Origin: Eumeta japonica
Lineage: Eukaryota; Arthropoda; Insecta; Lepidoptera; Psychidae
Length of the DNA: 64,000 bases
Assembly: GCA_005406025.1 (NCBI GenBank)
Contig: BGZK01000284.1
Span: 62,001 to 126,000, forward strand
Direction of reading: 5' to 3'
The position numbers and the translations under genes are program-made. Positions 48,837 through 59,112 of the stretch are shown here, piece after piece; the first letter of the stretch is position 1; every line of letters starts with the position of its first letter. The notes under the pieces are model-generated. The model had not been told where the DNA came from, searched no databases, and worked only from the letters and a program-made list of their open reading frames with translations.

Positions 48837-50200
48837 TTTTATATAAAAGTTTATCGATTAAAAAACTCTAACATAGTTTGTCGTTGTATACGTGTATAGT
48901 TCAATGTTTCTAATACTTGAAGTAATTAATCAATACCATATCTTTGTTTAATTAATTTTTAGTGATCATACTTTCGGCAATGTCTGTATAAATATTGATG
49001 CTTCCTAAATTTGGGATATGCTCTTTTATGCATAATAATATCCAGATATATGTGTGCATTTAAAAATGCAATTTTCTAAATTGGTGGCACAAAGGATTTT
49101 AAGAAAAAAATGATAATTCCCCGCGAAATTAATTAAATTTATTACCGCGTTCTATTGCAACCCCTTTCAGCGGAGGCTGGGGCGCGGAGCACGGCACATT
49201 TCTCCGGCACAAAGACCTTCATTCCCGTGTCGGCGATATTTGTTTTTCCCCGAGGGGAATTTTTCCCTGTTTTGTGGGTAAAGTGAAGGGGTGGGGCGAA
49301 TCGATAGCGTTTAGCGCTTCGGGTCGAGTTATTAGATATAGGGAAAGCCCTTTCAATAAGGTTTCATAAAAGCTTACAAGACATCTTTTTTTACTTTTTT
49401 TTTTGTTTTGTATAGTAATTAATTTTTGAAGAAATAAAACTAGTGGAGAGATGAATTTTATCACTATTTTTTTTTGTTGTAAATAACTGTTTTAATTCTC
49501 CGAATACGAAAGGTTTATTTACATTGTAACTGCCTTTTTCAGTTTTTATTGTTTAAAAATAGTTCAATCGACTTATCTATCTACTTACATAATTCTATAA
49601 GAGCTGTTGAAGACAAATCATATTTAAAAAAAAAACTGTGTGTATTAAGTTATAGGTCTTGGGTGTCATTCAAAACAATAATAAAATTTATATACTATAA
49701 AAAAGTTTTTGCTAGGTTTAAATATATTTTGCGAAAATAAAAGATTCATATAATGTTTGAGGCTATATAAATATAGCCTCAAATTTATTACACAATTTTG
49801 ACAAGATAAAAAGAACTATATACTACAATATGAATGAAATTTTATACATATGAATAAAAGAGATAAAATGTCAGTATTAAGAAATTCTATTACATAAACA
49901 CGTACATAAACATATATGCTTATTATGACACAACATCTATTATGTTCGCAACAGGTGGTATTCACTTGATTGTATCGAACAAATCACCGAATCAGACGCT
50001 CCACGTATGCACTTAAACATGCTCCAGCGCAGCGACGGGCCTGTCAGGTCTTGCATGTATGCCGCTTCAGTATACTACTGAACCTGTAGCGGCTTGAGCC
50101 CCCGATCACAGCCTTCAGCATACGCGGAGGTTCCAGCATTCGGCACGAGTGTGTATTGGAGCCAGAATACGAGTACGAGTCTATGTCATTTGCGGACATT
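48837..50200. other. AT-rich noncoding with GC-richer patches and a small hairpin
   Basis: 49130-49340 and 49950-50160 are GC-richer and unassigned. A perfect hairpin with 13-bp arms lies at 49756-49768 and 49771-49783. No gene recognised. Confidence 0.4.
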
Positions 50201-50207
50201 GTGCATA

Positions 50208-50256
50208 ATCGGTTAAGAGTATATGCACTCTAATTGTGCATACACTCTTAACCGAT
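50208..50256. repeat. Hairpin, 21-bp arms, one mismatch, 7-nt loop
   Basis: Arms 50208-50228 and 50236-50256 around TCTAATT. The single mismatch would be a G-U pair in RNA from one strand. The size resembles the upper part of a pre-miRNA stem, but the lower stem does not continue in the flanks. Confidence 0.85.
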
Positions 50257-50644
50257 CTCCGGAATGCGTCAAAGAAGTATTATTTTAAGAAAAATATATT
50301 AAATATAACTTCTTTCAATGTGTTTTGATTGTAATTAACTTTATCATTTCGCACGAAGTGGGAAAAGGAGTAGCTAATTAAATTACTTACTAATAAGTTA
50401 GGAAGATAAGATCAAAATTACTTAGACTAGAAAATAAACTGTTATAGTAGAATCAGTTAGGGACTTCATTATTTCAATCTTTGAGTAATGTTGTATATGT
50501 GATACATAAAATGAAAAATGTGTCTTTCAATTATCTATATCATTTTAAAAAGAAACTTATTTTTCAAATTTTTAATAAATTTGAGAATTATTTGATTAAT
50601 AAAAGATAATTTAATTTATATTTATACCATTTTTGAGAAAAAAA

Positions 50645-50880
50645 AGAGCATGCTAGCATGCTACCAGAGAGCAGGTGGTCAACGCCGCGCATGGGCACTC
50701 GCAACATCATAGAAATAACCAGTGAGTCGCTCGCATTTTGGTTAGGAATACGATATATGATAGAGGAGGAAATGGGCCATCGAACCTCACTATCTGGACG
50801 AAATGCAACAGCGGAAGTTGTCACTTTACGTTTGTATTCAGCGAGTGTGTCGGCAGGTTGACTACATAAGGTTCTACCGC
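50645..50880 (+). repeat. Dispersed repeat family B, copy 5
   Basis: GGTGGTCAACGCCGCGCATG, then GGCACTCGCAACATC, then GATAGAGGAGGAAATGGGCC and ATGCAACAGCGGAAG. Both the left and middle blocks of the family are present. The frames open on both strands here reflect the repeat. Confidence 0.72.
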
Positions 50881-51016
50881 AACAAATATTTTTTTTTCTC
50901 TATCGAAAATTGTGATGAGATAATTATGGAACTTTAAATATCAAAAATAAAATGTAACAAATTTTGACGCGGCATTAATTGCTGCCCTATAATTTTTTAA
51001 ATTTAATTTAAGTGAT

Positions 51017-51183
51017 ATATGTGTGTGGAGCTATACATATACGATTTAATATGTGCAATATATGTGTGTGTGTGTGGAGCTGTACATGTACGATTTAATA
51101 TATGCAATATATGTGTGTGTGGAGCTGTACGTGTACGATTTAATATAAGCAATATATGTGTGTGGAGCTATACATGTACGATT
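51017..51183 (+). repeat. Tandem repeat of 43-49 bp with nested variable (GT)n
   Basis: Units 51017-51059, 51060-51108, 51109-51153 and a partial one at 51154-51183. Each has ATATGTGTG..GGAGCT, a GTACATGTAC-like palindrome, and CGATTTAATAT..GCAAT. Unit lengths differ mainly by the number of GT steps. Confidence 0.92.
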
Positions 51184-51408
51184 CATGTATAACAACTAAC
51201 GGCATAATACGGCCAAATGCATCCTCGCAATACATCTCGTGATGTTTTTTTTTCATAAATAAAAGTACGTATAATATATTTAAAGCACAATGTTATTTCG
51301 AATCGTGTGTTAATTAAAATCAACATACAATCATTTCACGGATAATGAGATTCAATTAATAAACACAAACGATCACCGATGTCGGCCAGAAAATGTGTAT
51401 AGAAAACA

Positions 51409-51720
51409 ATGAAAATTAATTCATTTAAACGGACGTTTTCCGCACGAAGCGAACGCAACAGGAAATGGTGCAACGCCGGCTTCCGGCCGCGGGCGGAAGT
51501 TCCCGTGTCGCGATACGGCGCGCCTCCGGCCGCGGAAATCGTTAACGCCGCGAGTTCATTGTTTATGCACGGATTTAATAGTTTCCCTACGGCCGCGTAT
51601 CGAGTGGATGCGCCGGCGCCGCCTGACGGAACGGGGCGCCCGGCGCACAAATTTCGGTGTTTGCCATGTGCCGGTAAGACAGGAAAAAAGGAGTTGTGAT
51701 GATTTTAATACCGCCGTGTT
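51409..51720. other. GC-rich CpG island with open frames
   Basis: The most GC-rich part of the window. A 96-codon plus frame (51409-51699) and a 104-codon minus frame are both open, as expected in stop-poor GC-rich DNA. A donor-like CCGGTAAGAC lies at about 51670. It may be a CpG-rich regulatory element or a 5' exon; no protein family is recognised. Confidence 0.3.
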
Positions 51721-51970
51721 CGAGCTTAGAAATGACGGGAGTAGTCAGATTTCGGACAGCTTTGGGCTCCAGTTAAGTAATGAAAGTTTAATGTTACTGA
51801 AAAGATGTTTTTTCGTTTAGAAAGTGAGAAGTTAAACTGTATTTAAATTATTAAAAACAGGATAAAAATCGTAAGTAATCCAATTTGCTGATTCATTAAT
51901 AAAATTATGTATATAGATATAAAATAAATAAATGTAAAATTAACATAGAAATCGTATTTTAATGTGTATA
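51721..51970. other. AT-rich noncoding stretch
   Basis: Nothing recognised. Confidence 0.5.
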
Positions 51971-52032
51971 CACAGACACTCACACACGCACACACACACA
52001 CACACACAGATATATATATATATATATCTGTA

Positions 52033-52072
<40 letters not shown>
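51971..52072. repeat. Compound (CA)n/(TA)n microsatellite forming an inverted repeat
   Basis: CA runs, then GATATATATAT..ATATATCTG, then TGTGTGTG and a long TA run. The CA and TG parts pair around the TA core. It abuts the CTAG end of a family C element at 52081. Confidence 0.93.
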
Positions 52073-52077
<5 letters not shown>

Positions 52078-52080
52078 TAT

Positions 52081-52450
52081 CTAGCGGTCACCCGCTCACT
52101 TCGCTGGACATAAATTTGAAATTGGCATTTTTTTAATGATTCAAATGTATTTCCGGTTTCACTCCCGCGGTCATAGGTTAGAATGAAGTCCTACATCATC
52201 TGTATCGGCCGATTTTGATGTTAATTTGATCGTGATCGCGGTCCTGATCTCGATTGCCATGATGTCGGTCTCGATACCGATCTTCTTTCTCCCTAAAGAA
52301 TTAGCTGTAGTTATAACAAACTACGACATATATATTGGAACGGACATCCAAACAAACATACCATTATAGGAATCCTAAAACCATTTATAAACGATTCCGC
52401 ATCGAACGGTCAGAGTTCCATGGGCCTAGTAATTTTTACGCGATCGCGTG
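52081..52450 (-). repeat. Family C repeat, minus orientation, with CTAG end
   Basis: Minus strand: a hexanucleotide array (52275-52205, here C/T-rich on plus), then AACCGGAAATACATTTG, then CCAGCGAAGTGAGCGGGTGA and CTAG (52084-52081). The hairpin-plus-CTAG end is Helitron-like. The far end carries GATTCCGCATCGAACGGTC and TTCCATGGGCC, partly shared with the next copy. Confidence 0.5.
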
Positions 52451-52485
52451 ACTAAGAAAACCATTTTCATTATTATGCATACAAC

Positions 52486-53025
52486 CGTTTACGCCCGCTT
52501 CGCTGGGCGTAAATTAACATTCAGCAATAATTGTTTTTTTTATGGCTCAAATATGCCCATGGTTTCGCTCGCGTGTGCATAGAATGAAGCCTTTCATTTT
52601 TATTATTGCCGTCCTCGCTGACAATTCTGCTCCCGATCACGGTCCTGTTGTCGATGTCAATTCTGATTACATTTTAAGGTCCAACCTCGGTCCCGTTATT
52701 CCAACAGCGGTCTTCATGTCAGTCTCGCTCCTCTCTTGGCCATGAGTGTTAGTGACAACAGATTACCATTTTTACTAGTATTAATACATTTTTTTACAAA
52801 TAGGTAATCTTCATATATAATACAATCTTACTGTAACAGTACAATAATATAATCTTATATGAAGGAATTTGATTACAATCGTCCAGCCGTCAGCGTATGA
52901 AAAAGCATTCATGCAAACATGCACATTTTTTTATGTTATAAATAGTCTATAACTATCTTCAAACGGTTTAGCGCTAATGGTCCAAGTCCCATAGAAAACA
53001 TTTTCATTGTCTATATATATATATA
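52486..53025 (-). repeat. Family C repeat, adjacent second copy, minus orientation
   Basis: Next to the previous copy in the same orientation. It has a terminal hairpin ACGCCC..GGGCGT (52491-52510), a TATGGCTCAAATATGCCCAT-type block, an array (52595-52735 as C/T-rich GGTCCTG, CCCGTTA units) and a CAAGTCCCATAG far end. The 67-codon plus frame 52542-52745 is within it and is not a gene. Confidence 0.5.
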
Positions 53026-53399
53026 AACATATCTTTAAATATCCTGAAACTTTACGTTGGTTCGAAAAGGTGTCCTCTAACTATACATTTAAGATATGTA
53101 TTTCTATAATTATTACTGCGTATTCTGGATGCACAAATAAAGCATATTTACACATATTATATATACTATTGTAAGGATTATGATCGCATGTCACTTTGTA
53201 GCAACGCACAGTTATACTGACCATAGTGTTGTATTATTAAAGCATGTACAAATAATAAAATGAATTACAATAATTTTTTAAACACGTGTTTAGTTTGTTT
53301 AATATATCTACCAATTTTTTAGTTATAGAGGTAAACAGATGGATTTGAGATCGCGCGCGTAAATTTTAAACCTTAACTATTTTTAAAGAGTCGTTCGTC
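53026..53399. other. AT-rich noncoding stretch
   Basis: Nothing recognised. Confidence 0.5.
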
Positions 53400-53668
53400 A
53401 TGACGTCGAAGAACTAATCGAGGCCAGTCCGAGACGATAGGGGTGTGTGCTGTGAAAACCCAATCACCGTATTATTAAAGAGAGCCCTTCCATGGCTTCA
53501 CAATAGAAAGGGAGGCGCAGGCCACAGGTGACGTGGATGACGAAAGTCCAGAAGGACATGTCAGGAATGTGGTCTGTCAGTCGATGATGTTAAAGAGCGG
53601 AATAGATGGCACCTCGAAATCAAGGAAGCCGACCCCGCACGAAGGAATAAGCCGAGGACAAAGAAGAA
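53400..53668 (+). pseudogene. C-terminal fragment of another LINE reverse transcriptase
   Basis: Plus-strand frames give RRRPQVTWMTKVQKDM (about 53512-53560), then after a frame change DDVKERNRWHLEIKEADPAR and RNKPRTKKK (53586-53672). The order TWM..V..DM, D..DR..WH..I..ADPA is the typical last 60 residues of an RTE-like lepidopteran reverse transcriptase. Only the tail survives, with at least one frameshift. Confidence 0.65.
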
Positions 53669-53672
53669 GTAT

Positions 53673-54125
53673 GTTATGACGCTACAATTACTTACAAAAA
53701 TTGACAAATCAATGAAATATGAGTTAACAAATACATTTTATTAAGATTTAGAACATTTACTTAAAGAATACTCTGAAAGTTCACTGGCTTACAGAAAAGC
53801 CCATCCAGATAAATTACTGTAAAACCACAATAAATGAATAACCGTTGTTGAATTAAATTCTATGGAGTATTTACTACTAAATAATTGTATTGATTTGATT
53901 GGGACATTATCATCACTACAGGTAATGTAAATAAACACTACGTCAGAGGATTCGTACATACGAACATACTTTTGTATGGAATAGATAGGAAAGTTGTGTT
54001 TCGGTACCACAACTTTAGAAAAGTTGATGATCTCTGTTATTGTTGATTTTAACTAATGAAAACATCTCTACATTCACTTGACATCGGTGCAGCTATGCTG
54101 TGGTCAAATTGGCTGTAGCATAGCA
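53673..54125. other. AT-rich noncoding stretch
   Basis: Nothing recognised; the minus frame 54010-53789 is unassigned. Confidence 0.45.
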
Positions 54126-54129
54126 ACAA

Positions 54130-54420
54130 AAAAACCGGTCTGACGGATGAGATGCCACACATTCACATAATATGGGCCTCAAATAGCAGCTTCCGCTGTT
54201 CATTTCGTCCAGTAACTGAGAGGTCCAGTGGCCTACTCCCCGTTCATCTATCCATTCCTCGTTCATCATGCTACTCCCCTCCTTCAGCCCATCAAGCTCG
54301 TCATCAGCTCCATCATATATTCTATTCCTATCCAAGAGACGTGCAACGGTTTCCCCTCTGGAATTGAAAGTATCCATGAAAAGCGGTGATCACCCGCTCT
54401 CTGGTGGCTTGCATGCTAGT
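54130..54420 (-). repeat. Dispersed repeat family B, copy 6 (most complete)
   Basis: Minus strand from 54420: GCATGCAAGCCACC, GGGTGATCACCGC, CATGGATACTTTCAATTCC, AGAGGGGAAACCGTTGCACG, GATAGGAATAGAATATATGA, then CTGGACGAAATGAACAGCGG. It links the left block seen at 10.3 and 32.9 kb with the middle block seen at 38.9, 44.6 and 50.8 kb, so these belong to one family. The 94-codon minus frame inside is not convincing as a gene. Confidence 0.75.
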
Positions 54421-55780
54421 TAACCCCTATAAAATGCTACAAAAGATCCATACAGGTAATGATTTAGTAATATATCAGAAAGAGATGTGGATCAACCAAT
54501 TTTGTACTCTAGCAAATATATTCTGTTTTTTTTTTTCAATATAAAAGTGCATTTAACTCCATTGCACAAGCAATATTCAAGAGGACGAGGATAGCTCGCG
54601 TTAATCTCATTCGTATTAATTTTTTTTAAGTATAGCTTAGCTCATCGTTACACCACAGCGATATACAGTCACAGCTTAAATTTCCTCGGAATGCAGCAGA
54701 GCGAAAAGCTGCAAAAAAATATAGCCACAGTCTAACTCTTTGCTGTTCTGGGATTATCCTTTAATGGCACTCAACGGAAACGGAATGTTTCATTTCTGAA
54801 AAGCTCTGAGCTTCGATCCGCCGACGAAATCACTCCGTAAGCTTTCGTAGCTTCACAGTAAAGCGCTGCGAGCGAGTAACGAGCCGAACCGTACGACTTT
54901 TTCGTTTGTTATTAGGCCCATGTAGTCTATTCGCTACGCTGGGCAGACGGTGATTATGTATTATTTTCTACGATTGTCTGAGGTTGTCTCCTCATAAACC
55001 CATTCTTAGCTTTTTACGGCTAAAAATTTTAACAGTAAAAGTAACTTTTTTAAATGTTACAGTGACAAATCAAACATACGAGATACGGTATCGCTGATTT
55101 CATTTAGTTGCCGAAATTAAATGTTTTCAACTCATCGCCATAGCATGAGAACTCAATAATCTTATAATATTTACAGTTTAACATGAGAGGATTTTAAAAA
55201 TAATCCAATAAAGATTTTTTTATAAAAGATATTATATTTATTGTCAGTACTTTTAATTTAATTTAGAAATAAAATGTAGTGGAGCAAATATTACGCCATT
55301 GCATTTTTTTAAAGTCGCCCGTAACAAATTAAATATTTTTCTAATAATTATTAAACAAATAAAACTTTGTAATAAATATATTATAATTATCATCTAGATA
55401 TTTGCAAGGAAAATATCAGCAGAATATTTATAAAATAGTTTTTTAGAAAATTAGTAATGTAAATATTTAACAAATATTTTAGACTTTTTATTTACATTTT
55501 AAAAATTAAAATTGTTAAATAAAAGTTGTCAAAACTGTCGCTTCGTAAAGCTATTTTCATAACTGCGTTTAATAATATTATAACATTTTAATATTTATAA
55601 TTGAAAACTAAATAATTAAGATAATTTTTTAAATTCGTCGACATTAATTATACAATATTATTTTAAGGTGACTATAAATTTCTCTTTGTTTAATAGTTTT
55701 GTAGTTGTGAAAGCGAGAAGCACTTTCGGTAAAACTATATCTTAGCGGTAGTTGGATATAAACTGTGAGCGGAGCGATCA
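54421..55780. other. Noncoding; one GC-richer patch at 54770-54930
   Basis: AT-rich except a CpG-containing patch at 54770-54930 that could be conserved noncoding DNA. No gene recognised. Confidence 0.4.
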
Positions 55781-55783
55781 ATG

Positions 55784-55827
55784 GATTTTAACAAAAGTAA
55801 CGTTAAAACAGTACTTTTGTTAAAATC
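55784..55827. repeat. Inverted repeat, perfect 16-bp arms, 12-nt loop
   Basis: Arms GATTTTAACAAAAGTA (55784-55799) and its complement (55812-55827). It lies just before a fragment of SINE family A. Confidence 0.9.
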
Positions 55828-55844
55828 TTGTTCAACTTGTTAAG

Positions 55845-55895
55845 CTGACGGTCTCGGACTTTGTCACCGAATTTGTAGTTTTGATAAAGTTCTAT
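55845..55895 (+). mobile_element. SINE family A, core fragment
   Basis: GTTAAGCTGACGGTCTCGG, then ACTTTGTCACCGAATTTGTAG, matching the GCTAAGCTGTCGGTCCCGGA core region. Only about 50 bases remain. Confidence 0.4.
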
Positions 55896-56555
55896 TTCAA
55901 TTTAATATGTGTAAAGACATTTTAATAAAACTATATTCCCTTTTTGTGACTGATGAATTCTGTGCATTCTGTACATCGATGAATATTACACAATAAACAT
56001 AAACAATACTTTATTTTATTTAATATTTTAATTACTTTTATCTAATGCAATTCGAAGAATGTGTAAAACTATATACAGTTTTATTATAATAGAGTACTAA
56101 TGGTAGAATTCTGATTCACATTCCTGATATTTCTGAGCAAATTAATTTATTTTATTTCCACGTGAAATGAAAAAGAAAGAATTCATTTATATGTAATGGA
56201 TATGTGTAAGTTTCATGAACCAACTTCGTCACTAAAACTAGTTGTATAATTAAAATATACAGAAGATATTTAATATAAACAATAAACAAACGACCGTTAA
56301 ATAAGTAATGACAGATATTTCGTTATTAAAATCAATTATTATGTTAACTTGCCGACAATTATGTCATCATTTGTATCATTATAAAAGTCGCCGAAATGAG
56401 GCGTAAACATACAATTTATTTTTAAGTCAGTTTTCCCAGTACATAAAAAGATATAAAATTACAAGTTTTAAATAAATACCAATTCTTTCTGTTACAATAC
56501 AATTTGTGAATCAATTTTCGCATTTCCTCTACGAAATACAAACGAACGTGTCGAT
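55896..56555. other. AT-rich noncoding stretch
   Basis: Nothing recognised. Confidence 0.5.
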
Positions 56556-56559
56556 TTGG

Positions 56560-56870
56560 CTTACCCACGGCCAAAAATGCAGTTGCGATTCGGGAATGAT
56601 TGAAAATTAGGAGCAATGCAAAATTTAGAGCCGGCGGGAAGTGAGAAGCGGAATTTAATTTCCTAGAGATCCGCTCCGAGAGCTGCGAGCGGCTCTTGCT
56701 CAGATTCGGCCCGCTCATTAATCCCCTATTCGTCCCTTTGAGGTGTTATACGCAATGATGGCTCAGTCTCCTGATGGGCTTATCCGATATCGAAGCCTTC
56801 CAACTCGCTCTTATGCACACGCCGCCTCCTGTCTTCGGATCGTGTAACTAACTGAATACTTGCGCATGTC
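56560..56870. other. GC-richer island, possible conserved noncoding DNA
   Basis: Balanced composition with CpGs and CTCATTAATCC near 56715. No repeat match; the minus frame 56718-56422 crosses it without recognisable similarity. Confidence 0.25.
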
Positions 56871-56920
56871 CGTAAGTTAGTTTCAAATAGTAATGATATT
56901 TTTAACAAACTCTCCTTCTA

Positions 56921-56951
56921 TCGTATTTGGTTTCGTGGAAACCAAATACGA
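56921..56951. repeat. Perfect hairpin, 13-bp arms, 5-nt loop
   Basis: Arms TCGTATTTGGTTT (56921-56933) and its complement (56939-56951). Confidence 0.9.
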
Positions 56952-57479
56952 CAGGCATGACACAGGAAAATAAGGTAGTCTATAAAAGTTAATATGTTTA
57001 ATTTAGGGTAAAAATTACAAAACGTATGAAAAAATTCACAGATCTTGTGTTCTACAGGCCCTTTAGATGTATTGAAAATGAACTTAATAACAAAATTAAT
57101 AAAATTAAAACTGGCCAAGAGCATGTTGGACTATGCCCATTACAGGGTTCCTAAGCTATTATTACAAAGAAATGCACTGCAAATGCAAAAAAGTAGGTAC
57201 ATTGATACATTTTTACCATGTTTTTCGTACATAATAGTTATGAGCACTTTAGTCACCTATACCTAGAAAAACAAGTAGGTATGTCGACTATTACTATTAA
57301 ATTAATGTAAACTAGGGTGCACCAGCAAAATGCGTATCTTCATGGCACTTACGTCCTTTTGTTGAGAAGCACAGTTTTTCTGCAATAATTCAAAAAGAGT
57401 AAATTCGATCATATTAAAAATAATATTCGTTGAAAGTATTTATTAAACTTTACCTTTGTTATTCTTTTTCATAGTTCTT
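56952..57479. other. AT-rich noncoding stretch
   Basis: Nothing recognised. Confidence 0.45.
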
Positions 57480-57872
57480 GGATATACGGTTTAGAAAATA
57501 AGGAGGGGAGGTACAATTTCTTCTAAAATCGGAACAATTATTTCCGAAATTATTCACGTAATGAGAAAAATAGCTTAGAAACCTTAATATATTTTTTAAA
57601 AGAGCTGTCGAAATATGTGACATACGATGATGTTTGCTGAAAAAAAAAGTTTTTTAGCTTCTGTTACATGTATGGAGTGCCCCGCCTAAAAATATTTATT
57701 TGGTTATTTAACTACCACACTAAGTAGCGGCTTACACAAGACACCTACACTACGAATTTAATCAATATACGTATTGCACTTTTTAAACAAAATGTCTGTG
57801 ACATATGGACGGACGGACATGACGAAACTATAAGGGTTCCTTTTTTGTCATTTTGGCTCGAACCCTAAAAAC
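57480..57872 (+). repeat. Repeat ending GGACGGACGGACA..GAACCCTAAAAA
   Basis: The 3' part (57800-57870) has GGACGGACGGACATGACG, then ATAAGGGTTCC and GAACCCTAAAAACG. This is a very common terminal pattern of a lepidopteran interspersed repeat. The 5' limit is uncertain. No coding capacity. Confidence 0.45.
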
Positions 57873-58107
57873 GAATGTAAACAAAACTCAATCCCAAAAT
57901 AATATTTCTTAACTAGGTATATATAGTATATATATTTATAATTTGTTCCTAATTTAAAGTTTTCAAATATCCCTTATGAACATTAATACTTTTCATTAAA
58001 ATTGATGTTTTTGTTTTCACCCAGATTATTGAAAAGCGATTTATCAACAAATCTTAACGCTTTAGGGTCCTACGAACCTATTTCGGCCATTTTCCGCGTG
58101 ATATTTA

Positions 58108-58144
58108 TGTGCGTGTGTGTGTGTATGTGCAAGTGTGTGTGTGT
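58108..58144 (+). repeat. Short (GT)n microsatellite
   Basis: Interrupted GT runs. Confidence 0.85.
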
Positions 58145-58350
58145 AAACCTCTCACAACTTTTAAATAGTTTAACCGAAAGCGAAGCGAAACAAAGTTTAT
58201 CATATTCGAAAGAGATCCACTCAAGTTAAACTACCTGAAATGTTCAACTAATTTCGAACGGAAGATTTTGAGGAATCTCAAAAATAAAGTTTTCAGATAA
58301 ACGTTATTTTGAAATGACCTTTAGACTACTCTACTGATAGATACCGAAGT

Positions 58351-58670
58351 CTAATAAGATTTTCCTTCAAACAGTTGCATCCACTGCCGTAATTTAAAAA
58401 AAAAATCTGAAAACCATTCTGTTAAGGAGTGAATTTCAAGACCTTTAAAACAAGCCCAAACACAGCTAGAATACACTATTCCGTTATGAAGTTCTAATGC
58501 CAATTTTCTGAATTTATCATCAGAATCTGAAAGCACTAAAGGCTAGAGCACATTTTAAGTAAATTCCAACAAGTTCGTAGTCGGCTATGGAGTTTTAGTG
58601 CAAAACTTCCAAATCCATCATCAGATCATGAAAACCAATCACAGTCAAAGTGCATCTTAGACAATCTTGA
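58351..58670 (-). pseudogene. Coding-like sequence with two diverged copies of one module
   Basis: A 61-codon minus frame (58536-58351) reads SDSDDKFRKLALELHNGIVY, later FKGLEIH, and LRQWMQLFEG before a stop. Its upstream edge looks like a splice acceptor (CTTTAGTGCTTTCAG). About 110 bases upstream (58670-58560) a diverged copy reads SDDGFGSFALKLHSR, preceded by ALFKGLQYH. The pairing of the S-D-D-x-F...A-L-x-L-H pattern suggests an old tandem duplication of coding sequence. I do not recognise the protein; TE remnant or broken gene are both possible. Confidence 0.35.
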
Positions 58671-58844
58671 CAAAAGTTTTTTGTGGTATTGTAGACCTTT
58701 GAATAACGCGTCGCTTTAATGACTGAGAGCGGTAGGTTCCTGTCGCACTTTTATTGAAAGCAGGTACCCTACTGAAGAGAACAAAAAACATTTTCAGTAC
58801 CAAAAATTGAACTTAATATTTAAGTTAACGATGGTAATTACTAA

Positions 58845-59106
58845 TATTTTTGGACACACACACACACTCACATACACACACACCGTCTTATTCCAAACTA
58901 AGCAACGAGGCTTGTACTATGAGTATCAGGTAGTTCACTTAATGCATATATAATTCTTTTGTTAATGCATACACGTAATATATAGAAACAGCCATACTCT
59001 AAACAAATATTGATTTTTAATTAAACAAATGTTTGTTTTGTGCGGGAATCGAGACCACGCCCTCGGCGCAACAGGCAAATCACTACCGACTATGCCGATC
59101 GGGCAG
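58845..59106 (-). mobile_element. tRNA-derived SINE with CA-rich tail
   Basis: On the minus strand the head starts CTGCCCGATCGGCATAGTCG (59106 downward), with an A-box-like GGCATAGTCGG and a B box GGTCTCGATTCCCG (59056-59043). The body ends with TGATACTCATAGTACAAGCC and TCGTTGCTTAGTTTGGAATA, then a (GT)n/CA-type tail (58879-58853 on plus). This is the general structure of abundant lepidopteran SINEs. Confidence 0.75.
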
Positions 59107-59112
59107 TCACCA

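Noticed and set aside
51336..51699. Open frames on both strands in a GC-rich island
   Set aside because: Stop codons are rare in GC-rich DNA; no domain and no consistent splice structure, so not called as genes.
54093..54377. 94-codon minus-strand frame rich in Asp and Glu
   Set aside because: Entirely within dispersed repeat family B; other copies do not keep the frame.
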